A stretch of 60,236 bases of DNA from Labrenzia sp. 011 (GCF_003075075.1 NZ_QCYM01000026.1:1-60236); one strand, 5' to 3'; shown: positions 44,805 to 54,628, counted from the stretch's first letter. Notes: generated by a model from the sequence alone, not told the origin. Numbers and translations are program-made.

Positions 44805-46508
44805 CTAGTTCAATCCGGCGACAGATCCCCTGGAAAACCAGCGCAGGAGCGAGATCAGAAGGAGAGGGATGAGCGTGGTGATCAGGACCGCGCAGAATGC
44901 CATGGCCATGCCAAGCCCTGCCGAGCCCTGATCGAACTGCTGCCAGATGAAAACCGCGATGGTCGTGAAGCCGACCGGGGCGACGAGCAGCGAGGCAACC
45001 AGCTCCCGGGAGGCAACGGCAAACACCAGGATCATCGCGGTCACCATGCTGGGCAGGATCAGCGGCAGGACGATCCGCACGAAGGCCTTCAACGGGCCGG
45101 CTCCGCTGACCCGTCCCGCCGCTTCCAGATTGTCGCCCAGCTGATGCAGGGAGGCGGTCGCATAGCGCACCGGCTGCGGCAGCAGGATGCAGATATAGGC
45201 CAGCAGCAGGATGAAGGGCGTGTTGTAGGGTGTTACCGGCAGCCAGGGCTGGTTCCAGGCGAGGATGATGCCGACCGCAACCACCACGCCGGGCAGCGAA
45301 TTCGGCGTTATCGACAGGGCGTCGAGCACGATGCGGAACCGTCCGCGGCCCTTGACGACGGAATAGGCGGTGATCGCTCCGAGCAGACTGGCCAGCAGCG
45401 CCGTCGTCGTGCCGAGCATCAGGGAATTGCCGAGTGCCGCCAGGCCGTCGCTTCCCGTTCCCAAGAGCTGTCGAAAGTTGTCCAGGCCAAGGTTTGACAG
45501 GGCCAGTCCGCCGGAGATGGTCCGCGACAGGGCGGTCGCAAGAATGGCGAGGATCGGCAGCCCGGTCGCGAGGAAGGCGACGAGGGCGAACAGAAGGGTG
45601 GCAGGCACGGTCCATACACCCAGGTTCCGCTTGTCATGAGCCTGGGGCTTGCCGCCGACAATCCGGTAATCCCGGCGGGTGAGCAGCCATCTCTGCAGCA
45701 TGAAGGCAATGAGCGCCATGGAAACCAGCACCAGCGAAAGGGTCGCGGATCCGGGCAGGTCGATGGGCCATTCGGAAATCCGGTTCTCGATCCCGGTGAC
45801 CAGAACCTCGAACCCGATCCGGCGCCCCAGGGCTGCCGGCGTGCCGTATTCCTCGATGGACATGGCAAAGACCAGCAGCAGGCTGGCCGCCAGGCCCGGC
45901 ATGGCAAGAGGGAGGGTGATACGCCAGAAGGAGCGCCACTGCCCGGCGCCGAAGACGCGGCCGACATCGGAATATCGGGCGCCGATGGTTTCGAAGGTCC
46001 GCGACAGAACGAAATAGACCACGGAGAAGGTGTTGAGCCCCATGATCAGCATGATCCCGGTCACGGAGAACAGCAGGGACGCCATGTTGAACCCGGTGAT
46101 CTGTTCCAGATATCCGCGTGGCTGCAGCGTCATGATCCAGCCGAGTGCGGCGATATAGGGGGGGATCATGAACGGAATGAGCAGCAGGGCATCCCAGATC
46201 AGGGCGAAGGGGATCCGAAAGAGCGCCCTGAGTGCGGCGATCGGGACAGCCAGCACCGCGGCGCAGAGGACCGTGCCGACGCCCAGGAGCAAGGTGTTGC
46301 CCGCCAAGCCGAACAGGTCCGGGTCCGCCAGTGTCTTGAAGAACATGGAAAAGGGAGCGGCAAGGGAGCCGCTCCCGAAGTCCGGAAATATTGCCTGAAT
46401 GACAATGAAGAGGCAGGGAACCGCGACGATGACGAGCAGGCCGATGGTGGCCGTCCACTTGAGACCGGCACTCCCTTCGGCACCTGGCGCCACGGCTCCC
46501 CTGGCCAT
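44805..46508 (-). CDS. Ferric-type ABC transporter permease (two fused permease halves)
   Basis: The 567-aa inner-membrane protein carries two binding-protein-dependent permease units, each with an EAA-like loop (GRVFGAGQWRSFWRITLPLAMPG in the first half, GRVSGAGPLKAFVRIVLPLILPS in the second). This FbpB/AfuB layout is typical of ferric, thiamine and phosphonate importers. The start overlaps the stop of the binding-protein gene by one base (TGATG). Confidence 0.92.
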   Translation of the reverse strand: MARGAVAPGAEGSAGLKWTATIGLLVIVAVPCLFIVIQAIFPDFGSGSLAAPFSMFFKTLADPDLFGLAGNTLLLGVGTVLCAAVLAVPIAALRALFRIPFALIWDALLLIPFMIPPYIAALGWIMTLQPRGYLEQITGFNMASLLFSVTGIMLIMGLNTFSVVYFVLSRTFETIGARYSDVGRVFGAGQWRSFWRITLPLAMPGLAASLLLVFAMSIEEYGTPAALGRRIGFEVLVTGIENRISEWPIDLPGSATLSLVLVSMALIAFMLQRWLLTRRDYRIVGGKPQAHDKRNLGVWTVPATLLFALVAFLATGLPILAILATALSRTISGGLALSNLGLDNFRQLLGTGSDGLAALGNSLMLGTTTALLASLLGAITAYSVVKGRGRFRIVLDALSITPNSLPGVVVAVGIILAWNQPWLPVTPYNTPFILLLAYICILLPQPVRYATASLHQLGDNLEAAGRVSGAGPLKAFVRIVLPLILPSMVTAMILVFAVASRELVASLLVAPVGFTTIAVFIWQQFDQGSAGLGMAMAFCAVLITTLIPLLLISLLRWFSRGSVAGLN

Positions 46509-47440
46509 CAGTTGAAGATCTTCTTGAAGCCGGCCAGAACGTCGTCCCGTGCAGGTGCGCCTTCGGTGGACAGAAGCTTCAGATCACCGATCAGCGGGCG
46601 ATCGACCTTGATGTCGGTACGCGACGGCATCAGGTTGACCTTGGCCACGGCCTGCTGGCCTTCCTCGGAAAGAACGTAGTCGAAGAACTGTTTCGCCTCG
46701 TCCTGGTTCTGTGAGGACTTCAGGATCATCATCGGGCGCGGCGCGACGACGGTGCCGCTGGCCGGAAAGATTGCCTCGATGGTTTCGCCGCCGTCCGCGG
46801 CCGTCATGGTGATATAGTCCACGCCGGCGAAAACGGCAGCCTTGGCACCCTGCAGGACCGGGTTCAGAGCGGCCTTGTTGGCGCCTGCCACGATGGCGCC
46901 GTTGTCCTTGAGACCCTGCAGGACGTCTTCCATGTCATTGGCCATGAAGGCTTCGACCAGGGTGTAGGTGCCGCCGGAAGCGGCCGGATCCGGCAGGGTG
47001 ACCAGGTCCTTGTATTCGGGCTTGGCAAGGTCGGACCAGTCGGCGGGCTTCGGGGTGCCGGACTGGGTGTTCCATGCAATGATCAGGCCGGCCACGCCCT
47101 GGGCAACGGCGCCTTCCATCTTCAGGAAGTCGGGAACCGTTTTCGCATTCGGGCTGTCATAGGACAGCAGCAGACCCTTGTCCGCGAAGTCGGTTGCCGT
47201 GCCCCAGGAGGCGGAGATGACCACGTCGGCAACCGGATTGGAGGCTTCTGCTTCCAGGCGGGCCATGACCTTGCCGGTCGTGGCCTGGAAGACATTGGTC
47301 TTGATGCCGGTTTTTTCGGTGAAGCCGGCAGCCAGGTTCTTGATCAGTCCGCCGGGACCGGCGGAATAAACGGTCACATCGGCATGGGCAGCCGTGGAGG
47401 CCAGAAGGCCGAGCACGAGGGCAAGTGAGAAGCGTTTCAT
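46508..47440 (-). CDS. Ferric-type ABC substrate-binding protein
   Basis: The 310-aa periplasmic protein has a Sec signal (MKRFSLALVLGLLASTAAHAD) and the FbpA-family pattern (VTVYSAGPGGLIKNLAAGFTEKTGIK, PVADVVISASWG). The iron-binding members usually carry two adjacent tyrosines in the second half; here the matching region reads VFAGVDYITMTAADGG with only one, so iron may not be the ligand and thiamine, phosphonate or another anion is possible. The ATG at 47440 has GGAG 6 bases upstream; an in-frame ATG at 47452 is adjacent to the ATPase stop. Confidence 0.88.
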   Translation of the reverse strand: MKRFSLALVLGLLASTAAHADVTVYSAGPGGLIKNLAAGFTEKTGIKTNVFQATTGKVMARLEAEASNPVADVVISASWGTATDFADKGLLLSYDSPNAKTVPDFLKMEGAVAQGVAGLIIAWNTQSGTPKPADWSDLAKPEYKDLVTLPDPAASGGTYTLVEAFMANDMEDVLQGLKDNGAIVAGANKAALNPVLQGAKAAVFAGVDYITMTAADGGETIEAIFPASGTVVAPRPMMILKSSQNQDEAKQFFDYVLSEEGQQAVAKVNLMPSRTDIKVDRPLIGDLKLLSTEGAPARDDVLAGFKKIFN

Positions 47441-47452
47441 GAAAGTCTCCAT

Positions 47453-48544
47453 TTAATGGACTGGTTCCCCAACCGGGAACCAGCGCAGGTCTTCGGGGGC
47501 AAAGGAAAGGTCGACACCATCGCCGGTGCGCGCGCGTCTGGGTGAAAGAAGCCGGATCACGTGATCCGTTCCGGCCAGGCGAAGGATCAGGGCATGGCCG
47601 GTGCTGCGCGCCTGGGACCGCACGACTTGCGTCCTGAGCGTCATCGGGCCGGAAGCATCCAGGCGCAGCGCCTTTTCCGGCAGCAGTACCTGTGCCTGCG
47701 AGCCGGCAATCGTTTCCGCCGGGAAGCTCAGATCCGTGCCGTTTATGGTCCAGCCGTCGGCACCACGCGTGGCCTGTAAAAGGCAGCCGAGACGCAGGAA
47801 ATCGGCGACCGCGGCGGTCTTCGGGTGGTTGACCAGTTCATCGGGACTGGCCAGCTGTTCGATCCCGCCCTCGCGCATCACCGCGACATGGTTGGCGAGC
47901 GTCAGGGCTTCACCGTGATCATGGGTCACATAGACCGCGCTGAGCCTGAGCTCGGCGACCAGGTCGGCGATCTCGTCCACCATGGTTTCGCGCAATTCGC
48001 GATCGAGATTGGACAGGGGCTCGTCGAAGAGCACCAGCGGCGGCTCGGCAACGATCGCCCGGGCTATCGCCACCCGTTGCTGCTGTCCGCCGGAAAGATC
48101 CGAGGGACGGCGTTCGGCCATGGCCCCCAGCCCGACCCGGTCGAGGGCCCGGACCACGCGGTCCTTGCAGGTGCCGGCGCGCACGCCCTGCATTTCCAGC
48201 GGGAAGGCGACATTCTTTGCGACGGACATATGCGGCCACAGGGCATAGTCCTGAAAGACCATGCCCAGTCCACGCCGTTCCGGCGGCAGGGCGATCCCCG
48301 TCTGCGGTGCGGCCACCGTGGAGCCGGCAATCCGGATTTCCCCTTCATCGGGCAGGAGCAGACCGGAGATCAGGCGCAGAAGGGTGGTCTTTCCGCAGCC
48401 GGAAGGGCCGAGCAGTCCGAGGACTTCCCCCTCGGCCAGATCCACATTGATCCGGTCGAGCACGCGGTTGCCGCCAAGACTCATGGAAATGGAGTGCAGG
48501 GACAAGGCAGGGTTGCCTGAGGCGGCAGGCGGCTTGGTGATCAT
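47453..48544 (-). CDS. Ferric-type ABC transporter ATPase
   Basis: The 363-aa ATPase has Walker A GPSGCGKTT, signature LSGGQQQRVAIARAI, Walker B LVLFDEPLSNLD and switch VTHDHGEAL. The C-terminal TOBE-like region is present (SFAPEDLRWFPV). It is the first gene of the three-gene operon, upstream of the binding protein, which is the reverse of the usual FbpABC order. Confidence 0.92.
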   Translation of the reverse strand: MITKPPAASGNPALSLHSISMSLGGNRVLDRINVDLAEGEVLGLLGPSGCGKTTLLRLISGLLLPDEGEIRIAGSTVAAPQTGIALPPERRGLGMVFQDYALWPHMSVAKNVAFPLEMQGVRAGTCKDRVVRALDRVGLGAMAERRPSDLSGGQQQRVAIARAIVAEPPLVLFDEPLSNLDRELRETMVDEIADLVAELRLSAVYVTHDHGEALTLANHVAVMREGGIEQLASPDELVNHPKTAAVADFLRLGCLLQATRGADGWTINGTDLSFPAETIAGSQAQVLLPEKALRLDASGPMTLRTQVVRSQARSTGHALILRLAGTDHVIRLLSPRRARTGDGVDLSFAPEDLRWFPVGEPVH

Positions 48545-48983
48545 TAAACATCTTTGCCGGTCATGGGGTTATGCAAAATCGACCACCTTTTAGTTCGAGT
48601 TTGCGACAGTTGTGTATCGGTTGCATGTCAGTTTGATGAAGGTACGGTCCGCACCGCATTTGCCGGTGGCCGATCTGCTTCAGGCAAGCGGCCACGGCCG
48701 GTTGCTCGCGGGTGGCGTCGTATGGCGCCGCCCCTTCGGCCGGCCGCTCGGACCAGCTTGTGGCCGCGACGGCAGTTTGCCTGTCTCAGGGGGAGGGAAG
48801 AGGGCGCTCACATCCGGGGCTGTTCGGGGTGTGTGAGGGGAGGGAGGTATTAATCTGAAATTGACATGAATTCATTCGATCTATGTGGATTGTTATATGA
48901 GAGCCCGGGGGGCATGGATGAAGGCAGGGAGGACCGATGCGTCGGACCCTCAGTGCTTTCCATCCGTCCAAGGGGCTTTCACA
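48545..48983. other. Divergent control region between the ferric-type operon and aldehyde dehydrogenase
   Basis: About 440 bases. The frames here are arginine/glycine-rich noise. TTGACA at 48861-48866 followed by the palindrome ATGAATTCAT (48866-48875) in an AT-rich patch is a candidate promoter/operator for the dehydrogenase gene, but no matching -10 box is convincing. Confidence 0.45.
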
Positions 48984-50414
48984 ATGACAGATACGAAGGA
49001 TGTCCATCTCTATGTCGGTGGACGCTGGCGGAAAACCGAGCGCACGCAACCGATCATCAATCCGGCCAATGAGGAAGTGCTGGGGCAGGTGGCGGTTGCA
49101 AGTGTCTCCGATTTGCAGGAGGCTGTCGAAGCAGCCCGTGAAGGCTTCAGAATCTGGAGCAGAACCTCTCCCGAACATCGTGCCAATGTCATCATGAGGG
49201 CCGCTGCCCTGATGCGTGAACGGCAGGAGGAGATTGCCCGCTCGATCACGCTGGAAAACGGCAAGTCCCTGCAGGAAGCGCGACTGGAAGTGATCCGGGG
49301 CGCGGAGTTTTTCGAGTGGGATGCCGGCGAGGCCCTTCGTCTGTACGGCCGGGTCATCCCGAGCGCCCAGGGCATTCGCTATATGGTCGTTCACGAGCCG
49401 ATCGGGGTCGTTGCTGCCTTCACCCCCTGGAACTTTCCCATGAGCCAGCCGGCGCGCAAGATTGCCGGGGCCCTTGCCAGTGGCTGTTCCATCATCATCA
49501 AGGCCTCGGAAGAAACGCCGACCGGCGTGGTTCATATTGCCAGGGCGTTTGAGGATGCGGGATTGCCGGCCGGCGTGCTGAACCTGGTTTTCGGCATTCC
49601 GTCGGAGATTTCGGAAACCCTGATTCCGAACCCGGAGGTCAGGATGGTTGCCTTTACCGGCTCAACGGCCGTGGGCAAGCATCTCACGGAGATCGCCGCC
49701 CGCCACATGAAGCCGGCTCTCATGGAACTTGGCGGTCATGCCCCGGTGATTGTCTGCGAAGATGCGGATCCTGTTGCTGCCGGGGTTGCCTGCGCCACGC
49801 GGAAATACCGGAATTCCGGACAGGTGTGCACCTCGCCAACCCGCTTCTTCGTACACGAGAGCATCTACGAGCCATTCGTCGAGGCGTTTCTTGGCAAAGT
49901 CAGGTCCTTGACCGTTGGCCATGGAATGGAGCCGGACACGGATATGGGACCGGTGGCAAACGACCGACGTATTGCCGCTCTGCAGGAACTGGTGGATGAC
50001 GCGGTCGCAAAGGGAGCGCAGCTGCTTTGCGGGGGCCATCGGTATGAACGTCCGGGGTATTTCTTCGCACCGACGGCCCTGGGACGTGTTCCGGACGGTG
50101 CCCGCGTGCTTGCAGAAGAGCCTTTCGGCCCGCTGGCCATCATAAATCCGATCGTCTCCGTCGAGGACGGTATCGAAAGGGCCAACACCCTTCCCTTCGG
50201 CCTGGCTGCCTATGGTTTCAGCAAATCCTCTGCCAATGTGGACAAGCTGTGCCGTGGCCTGGAAGCAGGCAATGTCTCCATCAACACGCTTGAAGCCTCC
50301 CGCGCGGAAACGCCTTTCGGTGGCGTCAAGGAAAGCGGACTGGGACGGGAAGGCGGCGCGGAAGGTTTGCACCACTATGTTCAGGTGAAAAACATCTCCC
50401 ATCAGATCGACTGA
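48984..50414 (+). CDS. NAD(P)-dependent aldehyde dehydrogenase
   Basis: The 476-aa enzyme has the ALDH motifs: TPWNFPMSQPARKIAGAL near residue 145, general base glutamate in LMELGGHAPVIV and nucleophile cysteine in NSGQVCTSPTRFF, with EEPFGPLAIINP near the C-terminus. Succinate-semialdehyde and 2-aminomuconate-semialdehyde type relatives share these features. The ATG at 48984 has AAGGGG upstream. Beside 3-hydroxyanthranilate dioxygenase and formamidase-like genes, oxidation of an aminomuconate-type semialdehyde is a reasonable but unproven role. A terminator follows. Confidence 0.92.
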   Translation: MTDTKDVHLYVGGRWRKTERTQPIINPANEEVLGQVAVASVSDLQEAVEAAREGFRIWSRTSPEHRANVIMRAAALMRERQEEIARSITLENGKSLQEARLEVIRGAEFFEWDAGEALRLYGRVIPSAQGIRYMVVHEPIGVVAAFTPWNFPMSQPARKIAGALASGCSIIIKASEETPTGVVHIARAFEDAGLPAGVLNLVFGIPSEISETLIPNPEVRMVAFTGSTAVGKHLTEIAARHMKPALMELGGHAPVIVCEDADPVAAGVACATRKYRNSGQVCTSPTRFFVHESIYEPFVEAFLGKVRSLTVGHGMEPDTDMGPVANDRRIAALQELVDDAVAKGAQLLCGGHRYERPGYFFAPTALGRVPDGARVLAEEPFGPLAIINPIVSVEDGIERANTLPFGLAAYGFSKSSANVDKLCRGLEAGNVSINTLEASRAETPFGGVKESGLGREGGAEGLHHYVQVKNISHQID

Positions 50415-50439
50415 GACGTCAAACGCAGAGCACACGGAC

Positions 50440-50466
50440 AGGGCGGGTGAAAACACCGCCCTTTTT
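50440..50466 (+). terminator. Intrinsic terminator of aldehyde dehydrogenase
   Basis: AGGGCGG-GTG pairs with CAC-CGCCCT around AAAA, with one bulged G, followed by TTTTT (50462-50466). It lies 26 bases after the stop codon and before the convergent hydrolase gene. Confidence 0.85.
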
Positions 50467-50499
50467 CGTGTCTGGCCGCAATGACTGCCGCTGGCCGCG

Positions 50500-51390
50500 C
50501 TAGGCGGTCTGCATCATGTGCACAAGGGCATTCGTCAGCCGGCTGTCGTCCCTGCTCAACTCCAGCAGGATATTGAAATGGTTGCAGTTTTCTATTTCCA
50601 GAGCTCGGCCGGGGAGGCCTGCCGTTTTCCATGCTTCGTGGAAACCCAGGGACTGTCTTTTGAACCCGGGGGCGTCTCCCTCGGCCCAGGCGACCAGCAC
50701 GGGCCCTGACCGGGCCGGCAGGTGACGCAAGGGGCTGAGATCGGCCACATCGGCAGCGGAAAGCGCAAGCCAGTCCTGTGCAAAGCTGGCGGCAATCGGA
50801 GCGAGTTCATAGAGCCCGCTCAGGAGAAGGACGGACTTGACCAGATCCGATGGCACCTGGAACCGGCTCTGCCAGTCCGTCGTCAGGGTCATGGCGGCCA
50901 GATGGGCCCCGGCAGAGCTGCCGCCGACATGGATCTTGCCTGCATCGAGATTGAAAGCCTTCCCCTCGTTCCAGAGAAAAGCCAGAGACTGGCGAACCTG
51001 GCGCAGGATCTCGGTCAGCCGGGTGTCGGGTGCAAGCGCGTAATCGATCGCGACCGTCGCGTAACCGGCCTTTGCCAGCGTGCCCGCCATCATGGCAGAC
51101 TCGCGTTTGGACAGGGCGCGCCAGTATCCGCCATGGATGAAGACGAAGACCGGGAAAGGCCCACCCGGTTCGTCCGGCTTGAAAATGTCGAGTTTCTGAC
51201 CGCTCACGGGGTCATAGACGACATCTTCATGGGCCTGGAACCCGGCGCGTGCCGCATCCGAATGGCTCAGATAGGCCTTCATTTCATCGGAAAAACCCTC
51301 TCCCACGGTCGCCCGTGCGTCGTAATCCCTGTCGAGCAGGTCGCGGGTCCATCCGCCCTCCTGGATGAGCTTGCGGGCATCTTGGCACAT
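50500..51390 (-). CDS. Alpha/beta hydrolase, kynurenine-formamidase-like
   Basis: The 296-aa enzyme has the arylformamidase oxyanion motif HGGYWRALSKRE, nucleophile serine in VGGSSAGAHLAAM, an aspartate in WAEGDAPGF and histidine in NCNHFNIL. HGGxW is characteristic of bacterial and animal kynurenine-formamidase-like hydrolases (N-formylkynurenine to kynurenine). The ATG at 51390 has GAGGGAAA upstream. It is the last gene of the long minus-strand operon that begins with the DapA-like gene, so its substrate may be another N-acyl aromatic amine. Confidence 0.82.
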   Translation of the reverse strand: MCQDARKLIQEGGWTRDLLDRDYDARATVGEGFSDEMKAYLSHSDAARAGFQAHEDVVYDPVSGQKLDIFKPDEPGGPFPVFVFIHGGYWRALSKRESAMMAGTLAKAGYATVAIDYALAPDTRLTEILRQVRQSLAFLWNEGKAFNLDAGKIHVGGSSAGAHLAAMTLTTDWQSRFQVPSDLVKSVLLLSGLYELAPIAASFAQDWLALSAADVADLSPLRHLPARSGPVLVAWAEGDAPGFKRQSLGFHEAWKTAGLPGRALEIENCNHFNILLELSRDDSRLTNALVHMMQTA

Positions 51391-51413
51391 GGAATTTCCC
51401 TCGAAATGAGACG

Positions 51414-52220
51414 TCAGAGAACCAGGGGTGCGCGGCGGCTCTCGATCAGCCGCACGAGATTGAGCGCGGTCATCTCGGAAGACTTCGGATTGGAAGCCAG
51501 CGGCCGGTTCTGAATGGTGATGTCCAGCAGGCCGAATTCTCCTTCCGCATGGATTTCATGACGGTTCATGCTGGCCTGGGGATCTGCGACGAGCGCAATC
51601 CGTGTCTTGTCCATTCCAATGCCCGCAAGCGAGGAAATGACGGCAACATTGGCATTCTTGGGAAAGCCGTCAGCTGCTTCCCGAGGGCTGCCGACAAAGA
51701 AGGGGCAGGCTTGCGTCAGATTGTGCAGATCGCAGAGGTCTTCGGCCTTTGTGCCGGCCCAGGCCCGTGCCGGCTTCACGATGCGATGCTCGACCTTTGT
51801 CAGTCCCAACCGGGATGCGGCCGCCAGTGCGTCGATCCCGCCCAGGGCTCCGGGAGGCACCAGAATCTGACAGCTGTTTCGCTCCGCCAGGCGGACAAGC
51901 TCGGACAAGGCCGCTTCTTCCACGAATGCGGAGGTGGAACTGACCGCAAAGTCCATTCCGGCGGAGAGCGCGGCCCGCCCGTAGGGCAGCACACTGCCGC
52001 GCCCGGCGACTTCGACGGCCAGGGTCGCTCCGCATGTGGCAAGGGAGTCCGGTGCTGCGATCACCTTCGCCCCTTCGGGCAGGTCCGGTCGTGGGCAGGC
52101 AAGATCGCGCACGGCGACTGCAACGATCTCTGTCGGCGACTTCCGCTCCCGGAGCAGATCCGCTACCCGTTTGCCGATGGCGCCCCAGCCGATGATGCAG
52201 ATTTTCTCAGATGCCGACAT
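51414..52220 (-). CDS. Aspartate-dehydrogenase-like protein (NadX family)
   Basis: The 268-aa protein has an N-terminal Rossmann motif (ICIIGWGAIGKRVADLL) and the L-aspartate dehydrogenase family features: ILVPPGALGGIDALAAA in the middle and HEIHAEGEFG followed by NPKSSEMTALNLVRLI near the end. Family members oxidise L-aspartate to iminosuccinate (or the reverse) and feed NAD synthesis or catabolism. It overlaps the livF stop by 14 bases. In this operon it could act on an amino-dicarboxylate made from ring cleavage, which is inference. Confidence 0.85.
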   Translation of the reverse strand: MSASEKICIIGWGAIGKRVADLLRERKSPTEIVAVAVRDLACPRPDLPEGAKVIAAPDSLATCGATLAVEVAGRGSVLPYGRAALSAGMDFAVSSTSAFVEEAALSELVRLAERNSCQILVPPGALGGIDALAAASRLGLTKVEHRIVKPARAWAGTKAEDLCDLHNLTQACPFFVGSPREAADGFPKNANVAVISSLAGIGMDKTRIALVADPQASMNRHEIHAEGEFGLLDITIQNRPLASNPKSSEMTALNLVRLIESRRAPLVL

Positions 52221-52908
52221 AGCCCTGCACCTGTTCGTAATCACGCTCGAGATCCGTGTTCGAGCCGGACCAGACCGTCCGTCCTTTCTCGATGACGAAA
52301 TGATGGTCCGCCAGACGGCGCAGCACCGCGATATTCTTGTCGACCAGAAGAATGGACTGGCCTTCCCGGCGCAGGTGCCGGATCACATCCCAGATTTCGG
52401 CGCGGATTACCGGAGCAAGGCCTTCGGTGGCTTCGTCCAGGATCAGCAGCCACGGGTTGGTCATCAAGGCGCGGCCAATGGCAAGCATCTGCTGCTCGCC
52501 GCCGGACAAGGTGCCTGCGGCCTGCTGCTGGCGCTCCTGCATGCGCGGAAACAGTTTGAAGACACGCTCCAGCGTCCAGGGATCGGAGCGCTTCTGCCGG
52601 TTGGCCGCCGTTGCGACCAGGTTTTCCCGAACGGTCAGCGAGGGAAAGACCATGCGGCCCTCCGGCACGAGGCCGAGTCCGGTCCGGGCGATCTTCTCCG
52701 GAGCGAGGGCGGTGGTGTTCTTCGTGCCGATGGTAACGGTGCCGCTTTTGGGCGACAGCAGTCCCATGATCGTGCGAATGGTCGTGGTCTTGCCCATCCC
52801 GTTGCGCCCCATGAGGGTAACAAGCTCCCCCCTGGCGACCTTCAGGTTGATGTCGAACAGCACCTGGCTGTGACCGTAACCGGCCTGCAGTCCCTCGACG
52901 TTCAGCAT
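52207..52908 (-). CDS. livF: Branched-chain-type ABC transporter ATPase LivF
   Basis: The 233-aa ATPase has Walker A GRNGMGKTT, signature LSGGEQQMLAIGRAL and Walker B LLILDEATEGLAPVI. The switch region LLVDKNIAVL is the same K-type variant as in the first LivF (3121). The start overlaps livG by 7 bases and the end overlaps the aspartate-dehydrogenase-like gene. Confidence 0.93.
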   Translation of the reverse strand: MLNVEGLQAGYGHSQVLFDINLKVARGELVTLMGRNGMGKTTTIRTIMGLLSPKSGTVTIGTKNTTALAPEKIARTGLGLVPEGRMVFPSLTVRENLVATAANRQKRSDPWTLERVFKLFPRMQERQQQAAGTLSGGEQQMLAIGRALMTNPWLLILDEATEGLAPVIRAEIWDVIRHLRREGQSILLVDKNIAVLRRLADHHFVIEKGRTVWSGSNTDLERDYEQVQGYVGI

Positions 52909-53657
52909 GGGGAATCCTCGCTTCCAAGATAGGCCTCTCGGACCTCTTTGCTGCTGGAGACCTCGTCTGCTGTACCGGTCATCAACAGGCTGCCATAGAC
53001 CAGCACCGATATTTCATCGGCCAGGGCGAAGACAGCTTCCATGTCGTGTTCGACGAGCAGGATGGTGACCTGGCCGCGCAGCTTTTCCAGCGCCTGGATC
53101 ATGTCCTGGCTTTCCGCATGCCCGAGTCCGGCCATGGGTTCGTCCAGAAGCAGCACCTTGGGCTTGCCCACCAGCGCGACAAGCAGTTCCAGTTGCTTGC
53201 GTTCTCCGTGCGAAAGGTCATCGACCACCGTGCCGGCGCGCGCTTCCAGAGCTGTCCCGGCGAGGGTCGCGTCCGTTTCGTCCCAGATGGTCCTGACCCC
53301 GGAGATCCGGTCGAGGATCCGCAGTGTGCGGCCGCATCTTGCCTGAACGGCAATGCCCAGATTCTCGCGGACCGTGAACTCTCCAAGCAGATTGGTTACC
53401 TGAAAGGTGCGCCCCAGCCCCAGCAGGACCCGTTCTGCCGGGTGGCGCAGGGTGATGTCCTGCCCTTCCAGAAAGATCTGGCCGCTGTCGGGCGGCAAGG
53501 TGCCCGCGAGCTGGTTGATCAGGGTGGACTTGCCTGCGCCATTGGGGCCGATCAGGGCATGGATCTGACCGGTCTTGAGCGTCAGGGAGACATTGTCCGT
53601 GGCCGTCAGGCCGGCGAAGTGCTTGAAGAGATTCCTGATTTCAAGGGCGGCGGTCAT
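52902..53657 (-). CDS. livG: Branched-chain-type ABC transporter ATPase LivG
   Basis: The 251-aa ATPase has Walker A GPNGAGKST, signature LSHGERKQLELLVAL, Walker B VLLLDEPMAGLG and LLVEHDMEAVF. I chose the ATG at 53657 (MTAALEIRNLFKHF); the upstream frame to 53753 is noise. It overlaps livM by 4 bases. Confidence 0.93.
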   Translation of the reverse strand: MTAALEIRNLFKHFAGLTATDNVSLTLKTGQIHALIGPNGAGKSTLINQLAGTLPPDSGQIFLEGQDITLRHPAERVLLGLGRTFQVTNLLGEFTVRENLGIAVQARCGRTLRILDRISGVRTIWDETDATLAGTALEARAGTVVDDLSHGERKQLELLVALVGKPKVLLLDEPMAGLGHAESQDMIQALEKLRGQVTILLVEHDMEAVFALADEISVLVYGSLLMTGTADEVSSSKEVREAYLGSEDSPC

Positions 53658-54625
53658 TTGAACCTCGCACGAAAGGACTCGATGGCACCCGCAATGCCAC
53701 CCTTGGTGCGAAGCACGACGAAGAGAAGCAGAAGACCCATGAAGAGCTGCCAATGCTCGGTCCAGCTGGCGAGGTAGTCATGCAGGACAAGGAAGGTGGC
53801 CGCCCCCCAGATGGGACCGACGAAGCTGCCGACCCCGCCGAGGATCACCATGATCATGAATTCACCGGACTTGGTCCAGGCGAGGGTGTCGGGGCTGGCG
53901 AAACGCAGGAAGACAGCCATCAGCGCTCCGGCCGCGCCGGCGCCCATTCCGGCCAGGACAAAGGCGAAGAGCTTGTAGCGGAAGGGATTGATGCCGAGCG
54001 CCACCATCCGCTTCTCGTTCTGGCGGATGCCTGCAAGGATGTTTCCGAAGGATGATCCCTTGACCCGGTGGAGCCAGAAGAAGTAGCCGACGGCGACGGC
54101 CAGGATCACGTAGTAGATCGTCGTCTTGTTTCGGAGGCTCATTCCGAAAAGCGTGTTGGCTTTCCGGATGATCAGGCCGTCGTCCCCGCCATAGCCGTTG
54201 AGGGATACGAAAAAGGCGAAGATCATCTGCGCGAACGCCAGGGTGATCATGATGAACTGGACGCCCTCGGTGCGCAGTGCCAGCAGCCCGATCAGCAGGG
54301 CGAAAAGGCCGGCGACCAGGATGGCGGCCGGAAAGGTGATCAGGAAATTATCGGTTCCGGGAATGAAGCCGAAGAGTGATGTCGAGTCGGCAAAATGGAA
54401 ATAGAGGATGCCGACGGCATAGTTTCCCAGGCCGAAAAAGGCTGCGTGGCCGAAGGACACCATGCCGCCAAACCCGAGGATAAGGTTCAGGCTCGCCGCG
54501 GCGATCGCATAGATCATGATACGCGCAACGAGGCTTTGCAGGGCACGCTGGTCGAGCCAGTCGGCAACGAAAGGCAGGCAGGCCAGGGCAACGATCAGGA
54601 GAAGGGGGAGTAGCTTTCGCGGCAT
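53654..54625 (-). CDS. livM: Branched-chain-type ABC transporter permease LivM
   Basis: The 323-aa permease has the LivM motif LGFGGMVSFGHAAFFGLGNYAVG near residue 50, GVQFIMITLAFAQMIFAFFVSLNG near residue 130 and GGVGSFVGPIWGA near residue 270. It lies between livH (3 bases) and livG (4-base overlap). Confidence 0.93.
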   Translation of the reverse strand: MPRKLLPLLLIVALACLPFVADWLDQRALQSLVARIMIYAIAAASLNLILGFGGMVSFGHAAFFGLGNYAVGILYFHFADSTSLFGFIPGTDNFLITFPAAILVAGLFALLIGLLALRTEGVQFIMITLAFAQMIFAFFVSLNGYGGDDGLIIRKANTLFGMSLRNKTTIYYVILAVAVGYFFWLHRVKGSSFGNILAGIRQNEKRMVALGINPFRYKLFAFVLAGMGAGAAGALMAVFLRFASPDTLAWTKSGEFMIMVILGGVGSFVGPIWGAATFLVLHDYLASWTEHWQLFMGLLLLFVVLRTKGGIAGAIESFRARFK

Positions 54626-54628
54626 GAC

